A stretch of 64,000 nt of DNA from Asaia prunellae JCM 25354 (GTDB lineage Bacteria; Pseudomonadota; Alphaproteobacteria; Acetobacterales; Acetobacteraceae), in assembly GCF_000613885.1 (NCBI RefSeq), contig NZ_BAJV01000007.1, positions 62,001 through 126,000 of the forward strand, given 5' to 3'. Under the pieces are notes generated by a model. It was not told where the DNA came from, searched no databases, and saw only the letters and a program-made list of their open reading frames with translations. Position 1 is the first letter of the stretch. Every line of letters starts with the position of its first letter. Made by a program: the position numbers and the translations under genes. Below, piece by piece: positions 1 to 9,700 of this stretch.

Positions 1-456
1 CCAGAGCGTGGCGGGAAAAGCGTCTTGCGCCGGAATACCCATCTGAAACGCAAGCGGCCGGTCACTCTTGTACTGGAACAGGGCAAGCGGCCCGTATCCG
101 CCGGTTGCTCGGGCGGCCGTTCCATCAGACGAACCATGAAGCTGACTGTCGAGACAGGCAGGGAGAGCCGTGGGGAGACGTTCCGCCACCCGCGTTCCGG
201 CAGCGCCCGCTGCACAAAGCAGATGGCGGTCGATCAGACTGTCATACGCCGCGCGTACCGTGCCACGCGCCACGCCTAGCTGCGTCGCGAGATCACGCCA
301 GGAAGGAAGTCTGGTTCCTGCAGGAAGTGCGCCCGAGATAATGGCCCTTTCAATGTGCAGGGCGATCTGTTCGCTCAGTGCGCGCGGGCTATTCCTGTCC
401 AGACTGATCGCCGCCAAGGGGGGGTGAGCTTTGGTCGTGACACTTTCAGGCGTCAT
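1..456 (-). CDS. MocR/PdxR-type GntR regulator, N-terminal part, cut by the window edge
   Basis: Translation from an ATG at 456 leftwards gives about 152 residues with no stop before the edge. Residues 20-95 form a GntR-type winged helix (ALSEQIALHIERAIISGALPAGTRLPSWRDLA, then VARGTVRAAYDSL). A linker follows, leading into FQMGIPAQDAFPATLW, which is typical of the aminotransferase-like domain of MocR proteins. Such regulators bind PLP and often control vitamin B6, GABA or transporter genes. The target cannot be read because the downstream part is outside the window. The start overlaps the end of the ORF just upstream by about 11 bases, as in co-transcribed genes. Family assignment is firm; function is open. 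Confidence 0.8.
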   Translation of the reverse strand, partial: MTPESVTTKAHPPLAAISLDRNSPRALSEQIALHIERAIISGALPAGTRLPSWRDLATQLGVARGTVRAAYDSLIDRHLLCAAGAAGTRVAERLPTALPACLDSQLHGSSDGTAARATGGYGPLALFQYKSDRPLAFQMGIPAQDAFPATLW

Positions 457-922
457 AATTGGCTCCGGCGGCTCGCTCTTTAAGAATTGTTTTGCCCCGG
501 AGATCTGTAGCCACTCCTGAAGGAGCCTGCTCCAGTGCAACTGTCTGAGCGCCAGAATCGTCAGAGAGGGTGGCCTGACCGGAATAGATTGTATGTTTTG
601 AAGGCCGATACATCCCCGGACAGCCTTGAGATAGGGGGATGAAAAAATCAGACTGTTGCGCCTCCTTGCCCAGTGTGATGCCATCTGCTGCCACATCGAC
701 CAGAAGGGTTCTATCCGCAATGAAATCCTTTTTTCCGTCTGGACCCAAGGCGACTGTCCGGTTCTCGATTACCACATGATCGAATGGAAACAGGGTACTG
801 ATAGTGCGTTTGGTCACGAACTTCTCAGGCCCGAGAGCACGAAGCTGTGCAGCAACTCCCGCCGGAATGCATCGACCCTTGCTGGTCTTTCTGGGGCTAC
901 AATCGACATGGAGTATATGCAT
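446..922 (-). CDS. Uncharacterised ORF with an azoreductase-like first strand, possibly decayed
   Basis: A 158-residue frame starting MHILHVDCSPR. This resembles the first beta strand and phosphate loop of flavodoxin-fold FMN-dependent NADH-azoreductases, and EAQQSDFFI later recalls the strand before their FMN loop. The rest does not follow that family: the usual PMYNFxxP motif is distorted to PGMYRPSK, and the length is about 40 residues short. It may be a damaged azoreductase with compensating frame changes, or an unrelated ORF. It ends 11 bases inside the MocR-type regulator gene on the same strand, which supports real translation. Function is not assigned. Confidence 0.3.
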   Translation of the reverse strand: MHILHVDCSPRKTSKGRCIPAGVAAQLRALGPEKFVTKRTISTLFPFDHVVIENRTVALGPDGKKDFIADRTLLVDVAADGITLGKEAQQSDFFIPLSQGCPGMYRPSKHTIYSGQATLSDDSGAQTVALEQAPSGVATDLRGKTILKERAAGANYDA

Positions 923-1198
923 TTCTCGTTAGCATCCAGCTCGTATGAAAGAGCCGCAATATATTGGTCGATCCGCTGCCCTGTTGAAGAACCAAGACTT
1001 ACCCACCTGAATGGACCAAACCTTTTGTCCCGATGAGATCCCGTCAACTGACGCTTGTTAGCGGAAAATGGTGTGAGGCACAGGTAATGTCACATTAACT
1101 GAAGTAAGTGAGCTGAAGCTGAGAAAGTGATATTCAGACATTGAGAGCGGTCGCTCTGCTCCATTGAGCGAAGGCCCTGACACAATGGATGTGCCATA

Positions 1199-2077
1199 AT
1201 GACATTCGAAAACAAACTCTTAATTCAGGCAATTGGTGTCGATCCCATCCTGACAGCTTCAGAACATATTGCCTGGTGCCGCGACTTCATAACCCAGTTT
1301 GCGCAGCACTCCCCCTGGCAGATGCCGTGCTCGGTCAGTGGCCGCAGGCCACGCCATGGCAATCTCGGTATTGAGGCAGATTTCTCGAATTTCGACGCCA
1401 TGTGTGCTCTGGCGCAATCAGATTCAAAAAACGACGGCTTTCGAAATGTCGGGAGTAACGGCGATAATCGTCTCCTACCGGGCTCGTATTCCTCTACCGG
1501 TTTTACTTCGATATTCAGTGATGGCTTCAAGATCAGGAAATCGAAGGACCGCTGCAGCATTTCAATTATCTCTCCCTCCTATCAGACACGTGTGAATGAC
1601 CTGAGAACACTCGCTTTTTATTGTGGGGGATTCGGACAAGGTCAGGCCAATGAGAAATGGGCTGGAGGCGAAGTCGCTCTGCAGGTCTTGCGCTTCTTTC
1701 TGTCGCGCTTCCGCTTCTGCAGCGATGTCAGGGTAACAACAAGTTTTTTATACAGAAGCTGCACGTATGGTCCGACGCTGAGAGGAGAAAACCTTGCTGA
1801 GACTGGCAGCCCCGTGATTGGACCGTTGCAGTATTTCGGCAACCCGGCAATCATTCCATTGCTCAGGGATGAGCCTGATATAACCCCATTCGGAGAGGGG
1901 CTGCTACTGAAGCTGACCGACGATTTCACGACGGTCGATACAGTGGAGATCGATGACCGGATCCACGCCATCCAGTCAAAGTTGCGTAGCGCAGGCTTCA
2001 AATCATTGGAACAAGGGATTGATCGTTCCCAATGGGGCTGTGACAGCGAAAGCGTATTAGGCGACGAACAGCCGTGA
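1199..2077 (+). CDS. Hypothetical protein, possibly immunity-protein-like
   Basis: A 292-residue ORF from ATG at 1199. No signal peptide or membrane segment is visible. The C-terminal 90 residues (IGPLQYFGNPAIIPLL, then a glycine and GLLLKLTDDF, then a helix) have the order seen in Imm52-like immunity proteins of polymorphic toxin systems, but this is pattern resemblance only. The N-terminal half has a less coherent composition (many S, R and C), so an internal frame change is possible. It stands alone among insertion-sequence debris and a toxin-antitoxin pair, which fits an accessory island. No toxin gene is adjacent. Confidence 0.4.
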   Translation: MTFENKLLIQAIGVDPILTASEHIAWCRDFITQFAQHSPWQMPCSVSGRRPRHGNLGIEADFSNFDAMCALAQSDSKNDGFRNVGSNGDNRLLPGSYSSTGFTSIFSDGFKIRKSKDRCSISIISPSYQTRVNDLRTLAFYCGGFGQGQANEKWAGGEVALQVLRFFLSRFRFCSDVRVTTSFLYRSCTYGPTLRGENLAETGSPVIGPLQYFGNPAIIPLLRDEPDITPFGEGLLLKLTDDFTTVDTVEIDDRIHAIQSKLRSAGFKSLEQGIDRSQWGCDSESVLGDEQP

Positions 2078-2282
2078 CAGCACCGGTCAATAGCCCTGTC
2101 GGAGCACCTGCAGAAGCCGGGGATATTTCTGAGAGCGTAAAGACTGGTCGTCAGTTAAATCACTTGTTTATTATTTCGTCAGGACCCCACGAAAGGCAAC
2201 ATCGGTCCTCTTCAAATATTAGTAGAATCTAGTGACGATAATGAAATCGCTCTCAATCGTTCTCTATTAAGGTGCGGTGAAG

Positions 2283-2855
2283 ATGAAAAAAGCTTTTGTC
2301 TTAATTTCTATTCTTGTATGTAATAATGCATTTGCAAACGATTTATCCAAAGCAGAGAATATTCCTGATTGTGGAAAGGCAGGCATATCTGGTACCCAGA
2401 TTAGCTCGCTAAAGGATGGCATTTCATCCGCCCTCCTTCATTCTATTTCCGAAGATGAATGGAAAAATAGCAATATACTGATATCTCGTGTCAATATGAA
2501 TATACAGGAAAATACTATAATCGCATATTTAGACGGAACCAACTACTGTGGGTCCGGTGGGTGCACTACGCTTATATTATCATACGGGAAGGAAAATAAC
2601 AAGTTACGACTTGTGTCCAGATTAACTGTTGTCAAACTTCCAATAATATTACTCCAATCTTCAAGTCATGGTTGGCGTGATATGGCCGTGCATGTTTCCG
2701 CTCGTGATGAGAAGAGTTCTTTCGCAGTATTGAGATTCGATGGCCAAAAATATCCTGGTAACCCAAGCATAGTTTCCGAAAAAACATCACTCCCAAATGG
2801 AAACGATATTTTCGGAAAAGATAGTTCTGCTGGCCTCAACTGCGTCTTACATTAA
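2283..2855 (+). CDS. AT-rich small secreted protein of unknown function
   Basis: A 190-residue protein starting MKKAFVLISILVCNNAFAND, a clear Sec signal peptide with probable cleavage after AFA at residue 18. The mature part has four or more cysteines, including a glycine-rich YCGSGGCTTLIL hairpin near residue 93, and a C-terminal GLNCVLH, suggesting disulfide-stabilised periplasmic folding. I do not recognise the family with certainty; small periplasmic proteins with a CGxGGC-type motif occur as orphans in proteobacteria. The coding region is far richer in A and T than its neighbours, which suggests horizontal transfer. The ATG at 2283 is preferred to the GTG at 2277 because it opens the signal peptide directly. 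Confidence 0.6.
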   Translation: MKKAFVLISILVCNNAFANDLSKAENIPDCGKAGISGTQISSLKDGISSALLHSISEDEWKNSNILISRVNMNIQENTIIAYLDGTNYCGSGGCTTLILSYGKENNKLRLVSRLTVVKLPIILLQSSSHGWRDMAVHVSARDEKSSFAVLRFDGQKYPGNPSIVSEKTSLPNGNDIFGKDSSAGLNCVLH

Positions 2856-2955
2856 AATACAAGTTTCTTATCGGTTACCTGCGGGTTGCGGCGTGACTGG
2901 TGCGCTGTAGGCAGGGTGAAAGGGTGATATCACGTTAGGTCGGGCATGGTAGATG

Positions 2956-3080
2956 CGTGTGATGAGAGCGTCACCTGCGAGCTGCAAACGGCACCGGTTG
3001 CCGCGTGAACTGATCTCTCATGCGGTATGGCTGTATTTCTGCTTCCCGCTGAGCTTTCGTCACGTAGAGGAAATGCTTGA
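2956..3080 (+). pseudogene. IS6-family transposase N-terminal stump
   Basis: The translated stretch FKRHR-type start (here CKRHRLPRELISHAVWLYF), then a few residues and LSFRHVEEML, matches the N-terminal helix-turn-helix of IS6/IS26-type transposases, normally followed by a YETVRRW-type segment and the DDE catalytic domain. After about residue 40 the similarity stops abruptly (EPHQETMIQSG), and the remaining 60 codons to 3255 are unrelated. No DDE residues or terminal repeats are seen. This is a truncated, non-functional copy marking past mobile-element activity beside arfB. Confidence 0.7.
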
Positions 3081-3381
3081 GCCGCACCAAGAGACAATGA
3101 TTCAAAGCGGGCAACTGAAAGTTCCTGAATTGATGAAAGTATTCCCGATCGCGATGAACTTATCTGAGGACGCCCTAAAATTCTTATTTGAAATGTGCAT
3201 GGCGAAGCCAGTGGGGTCGCTTGCTCTCGACCGCACCCAAAAGCAACCGCGATAGAGGCATGCTCTGCGGCACGCGCATAGAGGAGGATGCGGGGTAACC
3301 GACCTCTTTATGGAGGCGCCTGAAAGCTTCATGCACAGCGCATGCGGGTATTTCCCGGTGCGATATGCTATGGGATGCGTC

Positions 3382-3804
3382 ATGGCAATTCCTATTCTCC
3401 CCGGCCTGTCCCTTGCCGACAATGAACTCGAGATCAGCTATATCCTGGCGTCCGGGCCCGGCGGGCAGAACGTCAATAAGGTTGCGACCGCAGCGCAGTT
3501 ACGTTTTGATGCCGCGCGTTCCGCATCCCTATCCGAACGGGTGCGCGTGCGGCTGCTGGAAATTGCCGGTAGCCGGGCGACGCGAGATGGCGTGGTCGTC
3601 ATCACGGCCAGGCGCTTCCGCACGCAGGTCCGCAATCGCGAGGACGCAATCGAACGTCTGGCCATGATGATCCGCGAAGCCGCCCATCGTCAGGCGTTTC
3701 GGGTGCCTACCCGCCCGGGTCGGGCGGCGCGCGCGCGCCGGATGGACGGCAAATCCCATCGTGCGGGAATCAAGCGCGGACGCGCAGCGCCGCGTGAAGA
3801 TTGA
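3382..3804 (+). CDS. arfB: Alternative ribosome-rescue factor ArfB (peptidyl-tRNA hydrolase of the RF1 GGQ family)
   Basis: A 140-residue protein with the release-factor GGQ loop at residues 27-29 within SGPGGQNVNKVAT, which hydrolyses the peptidyl-tRNA ester on stalled ribosomes. The C-terminal tail is highly basic (residues 110-140, rich in R and K), as in ArfB/YaeJ, where it inserts into the empty mRNA channel. Length is normal for the family (about 140). The ATG at 3382 is chosen because the conserved LPGLSLADNELE start follows directly; the frame stays open upstream to 3310 but that part looks random. It stands alone between an IS6 stump and the higBA module. Confidence 0.9.
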   Translation: MAIPILPGLSLADNELEISYILASGPGGQNVNKVATAAQLRFDAARSASLSERVRVRLLEIAGSRATRDGVVVITARRFRTQVRNREDAIERLAMMIREAAHRQAFRVPTRPGRAARARRMDGKSHRAGIKRGRAAPRED

Positions 3805-3973
3805 AACCCGCGGCTTCGGTCTCTGGGGTGCGCTTTTCGGTCGATCCTTCGCCAATTCGAAGCCTTAAACCTACTTCCGCTAATCAAAAGAAACGGAAGG
3901 AGGTAAATGGCGGGAAACAGCCGTTTTCTGAGATCATCGATCTTATCACTCTACGCCAAACACGAGCGCGACG

Positions 3974-3993
3974 TAACGATCATCTTTACGTTA
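3974..3993 (+). promoter_or_regulatory. Candidate HigA operator upstream of higB
   Basis: A perfect 5-bp inverted repeat TAACG-N10-CGTTA lies 27 bases before the higB start codon. HigA antitoxins repress their own operon by binding palindromes in this position. The repeat is short, so this is a suggestion from position and symmetry only. Confidence 0.3.
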
Positions 3994-4019
3994 TCGACGT
4001 AATGCCATACCTTACATAT

Positions 4020-4310
4020 ATGGAGATCGAGAGTATCAGCCACAAAGGCCTTCGACGCTTTTTCGAGACGGGAAATGCCAAAGGGCTGGTCGGCGACGTA
4101 AACCGATTACGAAAGATGCTCGCATTCATCAACGCTGCGGAGTCACTTGACGAGCTCAAGGTGCCTCCAAATTATGGCCTGCATCCTTTGGTCGGAGAGC
4201 AGGCAGGCACTTGGTCCGTGACCGTCACTAAAAACTGACGGCTTACTTTTCGTCTCAACGAGCAGGGGCAACTCTGCGATATGGCGTTGGAGGACTACCA
4301 TGGCGCTTAA
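4020..4310 (+). pseudogene. higB: HigB toxin (RelE superfamily mRNA interferase) with an in-frame TGA at codon 73
   Basis: The frame from ATG 4020 reads MEIESISHKGLRRFFETGNA and so on to HPLVGEQAGTWSVTVTKN, the canonical HigB fold. The next codon (4236-4238) is TGA where the family has the tryptophan of the KNWRLTFR motif. Beyond it the same frame continues RLTFRLNEQGQLCDMALEDYHGA and stops at TAA 4308, giving the normal total of 96 codons. The TGG-to-TGA change is the only defect seen. It removes the C-terminal strand with conserved Arg and the terminal Tyr-His needed for ribosome-dependent mRNA cleavage, so the toxin is probably dead while the antitoxin is intact. Recoding of TGA is possible but not otherwise supported. 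Confidence 0.85.
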
Positions 4311-4629
4311 AATGCATAGCTCACTTGCAGTCCATGTCGGGGACTGGATCAAGACCGAGCTTCTTGAGCCTCAGAATCTCAGGATCAACACTGTCGCCGA
4401 GCACTTGGGCGTTTCCCGCCAGGCGATCAGCGCCCTGCTGAATGGAAGGTGCGGACTAACTGCAGAGATGGCAATCCGCTTCGAAAAGGCCTTTGGCGTG
4501 CGAGCCGAAACGCTGATGAGAATGCAGAGCACCTTCGACCTTGCCCAGGCCAGAGCGTATGCGAGCAATCTGTGCATTCAGCATTTCGCACTCCCAAACC
4601 GGTCTGATACCGTGAAGCGGCGTGTTTGA
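4300..4629 (+). CDS. higA: HigA antitoxin, XRE-family helix-turn-helix
   Basis: A 109-residue protein beginning MALKMHSSLAVHVGDWIKTELLEP. The XRE-type DNA-binding domain at about residues 28-70 (NTVAEHLGVSRQAISALLNGRCGLTAEMAIRFEKAFG) is typical of HigA. It neutralises HigB by direct binding and represses the operon. The start codon lies inside the last codons of higB (11-base overlap), the usual higBA gene order with toxin first. The gene is intact although its toxin has a nonsense codon, so it may persist only as an autoregulator. A second possible start is the Met at codon 5. Confidence 0.88.
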   Translation: MALKMHSSLAVHVGDWIKTELLEPQNLRINTVAEHLGVSRQAISALLNGRCGLTAEMAIRFEKAFGVRAETLMRMQSTFDLAQARAYASNLCIQHFALPNRSDTVKRRV

Positions 4630-4639
4630 GGCAACATTC

Positions 4640-5247
4640 CGTCGTGTAGGGAGGGCAGGGGTTTATTCAACTGCTCATCTTGGGCTCAGGACACATAGCC
4701 AGAACATGACGGTAGCGGCGAGGCAGACTGCGAAAAAGAAGACGGTCGGGCATCTGTCGTAGCGTGTGGCAGCGCACCTCCAGCCCTTGAGCCGGCCGGA
4801 CATGATCTCGATACAATTGCGGCGCCGGTATTTGCGTTTGTCGTAATTCACGGGCGTCGTGCGGGATCTCCGGCCTCGGATTCAGGGTCTGATCCCCTTT
4901 TCCTCCAGCCCTTCCCTGAACCAGTCGGCGTCATAGCCGCAATCAGGCAGGAGCCACTTTACAGCGGGCAGATCGTCCAGCAGGGCAGCGACCCGGTGTG
5001 ATCGCTGATCTGGCCTGCCGTCATGACGAACCTGATCGGGCGGCCATTCCTCTCCGTCACCGCTGTGCAGCTTCGTGCTCACGCCGCCTTTGGTCCGCCC
5101 GATCAGGCGGCCTGGAGCCCCTTTTTTACCCGCAGGCTCGAGGCCGTGCTGTGCGCCTTCAGGTAGGTCGCGTAAATCATGATCGTCTGGTGATCCAATC
5201 TGCTGGCCGCCAGACCATCCATCCTTGAGAAAACAACGCTGATGCAT
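4640..5247 (-). pseudogene. Degraded IS5-family transposase
   Basis: Read on the minus strand, 5247-4882 gives RTKGGVSTKLHSGDG, then AALLDDLPAVKWLLPDCGYDADWFREGLEEKGIRP, the DDE region of an IS5-type (IS1031/IS427 group) transposase. After a stop near 4882 another frame continues PVNYDKRKYRRRNCIEIMSGRLKGWRCAATRYDRCPTVFFFAVCLAATVMFWL, the family's C-terminal R-x-x-I-E-I-M-x-x-R-L-K block. At least two frame changes separate the parts, and the N-terminal third has lost clear similarity. No intact terminal inverted repeats were identified. This copy cannot transpose by itself. Confidence 0.82.
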
Positions 5248-5264
5248 GACATCCAGACGACCAT

Positions 5265-6782
5265 TTATAAGCGTCTTATTACATTACGACAATTTCCACG
5301 CGCGCAGACATCATCCAATTCCGCACTAACACGCACGAGTATAGCGTCACCGTCATGGCGTATACTCCACGCTTCTAACATACTACCCCAGTCTTTGAGC
5401 CTCCTTGCGGAACGTGCTGCGTATCCGCTGGTATTAGCACGCAAGGCGGCAACGACTGTGTCTGCTGAGCGGCTGATCGCCGCTTTGTCGTCCGGCGCCA
5501 GTCTGATCACACCGCGCGAGTATAATACTGCCCATTGAAGCCGCGTTGCTGGCCCTTGTGCACTACCTGCCGCCTTGGCCAACCACCCCACTGCGGCACG
5601 ATTATCCTTAAGGGACTCGGCCAGATCCGCAAGGTCTGCCATGTAGTAATAGGGTGCTACTGAACGGGGTAGTTCAGCTTCCCAAAGTTTAGCTGCAGCT
5701 CCCAGTTCGCCTGCTTCTTTAAGCAATTGTCCCGCCTCTGGCATCGTTGCCTGCCGCATGAGCGGGTCGGTGATTGTCTTATCGGCAGACGAGATGCGCT
5801 GATGAAGTTTATCAAGCAGCTTGGGCGATATCTTACCGCTGTTATCAGCCTTGGATAACTCTATTTCCGCACCAATAGCCGATAGCCTCTCCGCCGGTGA
5901 GATGGCGGTGTCTACAGCCAAACGGTCGAGCGCGACTGTCAACTGACTAGCTAGGCTTCGCCTTACTGCGCGATCAGGTAATGCTAGTATCAGCGACGCT
6001 ACGTTGTCGCTGAGTTCCTGACGATTAGCTCTGACTTCAGATGCATCCGGGAGAATTAGAGGAAGAATCGTACGCAATTGCCTTTGCTGCGTCGGTGTGA
6101 GCTTGGAAGGATGTTGATTGCCAGAAGCTTCGATCAGGGCGGTAAGGGCGAAATGCCTCTGCATTGCAGTCGTGGGGGCCGAGGCAGCCAGGTACGTCAA
6201 CGTGATAACTTTTTTCTCAAAATCGCCCCGACGCTGTGCATCATCGAACCAGTCGAAATTTGCCAGAAGGTACCAGTCATCAGGTGACAAATGGGCTGGA
6301 TCGGCAGCCCTGCTCAGCAGATCGTCGACCGAAGCAGTGCGCTTCGCTGCAATCTTCAATGTCTCGGTCAGGCTGGCAGCCATAGACCCGCCGGATAGGC
6401 GCGTTATCTCTGTACGGTTCGGCGAAAGCACGATTACCGTTGGATAGCCCTGGATCCTGAAACGTTCCCCCCAAATCTGGGCGTCTTTTGCATCCCCGTC
6501 GAGATGAACAGGGATGAACTCATTTGTCTCAGCGATAAAACCCGGATCCTTGAACAGGGTCTGCTTTAAAAGATTACAGGGAGGGCACCACTTGGCCCCC
6601 CAATAGAGTAACACGGGTCGATGTTTTTCCTGCGCCTCCGCAAAGGCATCTTCGATGTCTCCCTCGCGCCATGCTATTACAGTGCTTTTTATGGGCTCGC
6701 TTCGCACGGGCGTGTAAATGCTGAATGCGCAGACGGCGAGTGCCGACAGAAGTCCTGTGTAGTAAGAAATTCTCAGTTTCAT
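5265..6782 (-). CDS. Large secreted thioredoxin-fold protein
   Basis: A 505-residue protein with an N-terminal signal segment (residues 1-28) and a thioredoxin domain at about 35-150. The redox motif is WCPPC at 65-69 (Cys66, Cys69) and the cis-Pro region is IQGYPTVIVLSP. The remaining 350 residues are alpha-helical and Leu/Ala-rich, probably a helical-repeat scaffold. The CPPC active site and DsbD-gamma-like surroundings suggest a periplasmic disulfide reductase or oxidoreductase. The gene starts 12 bases after the TonB-dependent receptor stop on the same strand, so the two are probably co-transcribed. Neither the substrate nor the reason for the pairing is known. Confidence 0.75.
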   Translation of the reverse strand: MKLRISYYTGLLSALAVCAFSIYTPVRSEPIKSTVIAWREGDIEDAFAEAQEKHRPVLLYWGAKWCPPCNLLKQTLFKDPGFIAETNEFIPVHLDGDAKDAQIWGERFRIQGYPTVIVLSPNRTEITRLSGGSMAASLTETLKIAAKRTASVDDLLSRAADPAHLSPDDWYLLANFDWFDDAQRRGDFEKKVITLTYLAASAPTTAMQRHFALTALIEASGNQHPSKLTPTQQRQLRTILPLILPDASEVRANRQELSDNVASLILALPDRAVRRSLASQLTVALDRLAVDTAISPAERLSAIGAEIELSKADNSGKISPKLLDKLHQRISSADKTITDPLMRQATMPEAGQLLKEAGELGAAAKLWEAELPRSVAPYYYMADLADLAESLKDNRAAVGWLAKAAGSAQGPATRLQWAVLYSRGVIRLAPDDKAAISRSADTVVAALRANTSGYAARSARRLKDWGSMLEAWSIRHDGDAILVRVSAELDDVCARGNCRNVIRRL

Positions 6783-6794
6783 GGTTTATCTCGC

Positions 6795-9700
6795 TCAGAA
6801 ATGCGCCCCAATACTCATTTGGAACGAGCGGCCTATCAGCATGTCGTAATACCGTGTCACGCTATATGTGCCGGGATATTTAGGCAGAGCCCCGGTAATA
6901 TTGTTGATAACGAAGCTCCCGGAGAAATTCTTGGTGATTTGATAGGAAAGTGAAAGGTTGAAGTACGCGAAAGATGGCCGTTTGTTATTCTCATATGTCG
7001 TTGCAGGGACCTGAACTTTATAATTTGATTTACCGTACCAGATCGTCTGCCACTGTCCCGAAAACGGGCCTTTGATGTAATTCGCATTCAGGGTGAATAG
7101 ATCGTTCGGTGCGCTCGTTGTTCCACTCAAAAGATAGGTGTTGCCGAGATAGCTCTGCTGGCTCTTGAGATAATGCGTATAGTTGCCGCTCACTTCGACA
7201 TCACCGGCATTCTGCGACAAGCCAAAGCGCGACAGCGGCGTATAATAATCCATCGAGCTCTGAAGCGCGCGCGTCTCATATTGAGCAATGTTAAAGTAAC
7301 CTGCCTGAAAGTTTGCGAGCTGTCCGTCCGAGCTTCTCTGGAAAGCGTTGCAATAAGCGTTATTCGGATAGGACGACGAATCGTAGCAGGCTGCCATCAG
7401 GTCATCCGGTTCAAGGCTCGTAATGGCGTTCTTTACCTTTACGTCCACAAGCGACGCCTTCACATCGAGACCGCGTATAAAATGTGGGGCGAACTCTGCC
7501 GAAGCCGTATAGCTTTTTGAGGTCTCATTCTTGAGGTGAGAATTCCCGCCAACGGTTCCCGGGATCGTGAAGAAATTATAATTGGATGTGAATGGCTGTT
7601 TGATGCCTGCCTTGGCGCAGTTCGCTGCGCGCATAGCTGGATTGGGCCCCTGCGTGATCCTGCATCGGAGCATGGATCAGTGCCTGCTTCATAGTCGGTC
7701 TGGCGAGGCTGGTAGAGTTCGCCTACTGACGGATTGCGAACCGAACGTGAAACATTACCAGAAAAACCGAAATCTCTCGTCGGCCACCACGCGCCGCCAA
7801 ACATATACGTCCAGTAATTTCCGGTGATAGAGTTGTGAATGAAGCGACCATTCGCGGTGGCTGAGAGGCTATACGCGCCAGGTAGGTGCATATCAGGTGA
7901 AACGAGAGGTATATCGAGTTCACCAAAAGCCTCATGAGTTTGATAAGCACCGCCACTGTTCGGGACCGGAGCAGAATTACCATATTGCCTATAGGTTTCA
8001 TCCGGCTGTTGCCAGCCGCGGAAGAATGCACCGGAATCGTAATGATAAGACTCGCGACGATGTTCGTAACCCAGGTCCCAGCGAATATCGCCAGCTGGTA
8101 GCTTGAAAACAGTGCTGCTTATCTCCGCCTGGAGATCGCGTTGTGCGTTCTTGTCGCGATAACGCGCATCCGAGATAACATAGTCTCGCGCGCCAGGCGT
8201 CATCTGGTTAAACCCGAATGGATTAAGCGGAGCACAGGTCGAACTGCGGGTTGCGACAGGCGCGTTCTGATAACCTGGTGCGCAGACTATATTACCGCTG
8301 CTATCGGTTGTTGCATTCAGGGCGTTGACGAGGTTCGCGGTAACGATCGATGGCTGAAGGGTGCTATCGAGATAACGGCTATATTCGCCTTGCGCCTTCC
8401 ATGAAAAAACACGGTTGAATGCGGTAAAATCACCGTTTAATCCGCCCTGAAAACGATAGGTCTGCACTGTCGTCGTGTACAGGCCAGCATCCAGATCCTG
8501 ATTAAGGCGTGAGAGATAAAAAGTGCCGGGATCCTGGCCATTTGCAATAAGCGCATTCTGGATCGTTGATCGCTCAGCAGATGTCAGATAGGGATTACTC
8601 GTGCTGAGTTGATAGGCACCATTGACGCAATGCGTCGAGCACGTCCCGTTAGTTGAGTAATACGAGCTATCGAGCTGCCCACCCGTATTCTGGGTAAGTG
8701 GGCTATCGAAGAGAGGCGTGCTCCAGGTTCCCTGAGCGACCTGGCTCTGCGCCGTACCGCGCGCGTACCATCCTTGCCATGTGGCATGCAGATGTTCTGT
8801 CAGATCGTAATGACCGAGCAGGGTAAGATTAAGCTTGTTATTAGGGGCGACAAGCTGATTGTAGTCTTGCAATGCTACACCGTTGCCGCCAATTCCATGA
8901 GTGCCGTCGCGCTTCAGATAGCTATTTGCGTAAAGCGGCACCAAGGATCTTCCATTGGGGCTGAAAGTCAGCGGTACATTGCTCAACCCGTTGGTAATGC
9001 CGTCATTGGCCTGCCCAGCGAGAGCGGCCCCCGCTGAACCGGTATAGATAGGATTTGCTTGACCCGTTAGTTGCGGGACACCGGTCACCGTGACCTGCGT
9101 CAAACGGCTCCCAGGCTGGAGGATGTAGGTATACGGTGATGATTGACCGAGTGGGACGCGCGTATAGAGCGTCGCATTCCGGCCAAAGACATCGGGACGG
9201 TCGTTGGCAACCATGCCACCGATATTGCGATACTCGACATCGAAAACGAGACCGCCCTTGTCATGATCGAAACCCGTACCAGCTTTGAATGCGACACGCT
9301 CACCTGGTGCATCGAGCTTTTGGGACCAGTTGCCCTGAGCATTAAGGCTGACACCCTTATAATGATCATCGAGAATGTAGTTGACCACACCTGCAACGGC
9401 ATCTGCGCCGTAGGCAGCTCCAGCTCCACCGAGTTTTGTCTCGATACTCTTGATGAGTGAAGGGGGAGGGCGCTGACATCCACCTGCGAACCAAATCCAC
9501 CGGAAGAGCCGCCGGCAAACCGCATGCCATTGATCAACGTAAGCGTCCGCTGGGAACCGAGATTAAGCAGTTCCCCAAAAGACTGACCAGCAGAGCTGCC
9601 TTGACTTCCGATCGGGGATGTCCCGCTCACACTGAAGGCTGTATTTTCGCGCAAAAGAGCAGTTCCGAGATCGTAATAACCACGGCGCTGAAGCTGTGCC

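Noticed and set aside
4236-4238. Selenocysteine or Trp recoding of TGA
   Set aside because: No SECIS-like hairpin is evident, the residue is Trp in relatives, and other genes here use TGA as normal stop.
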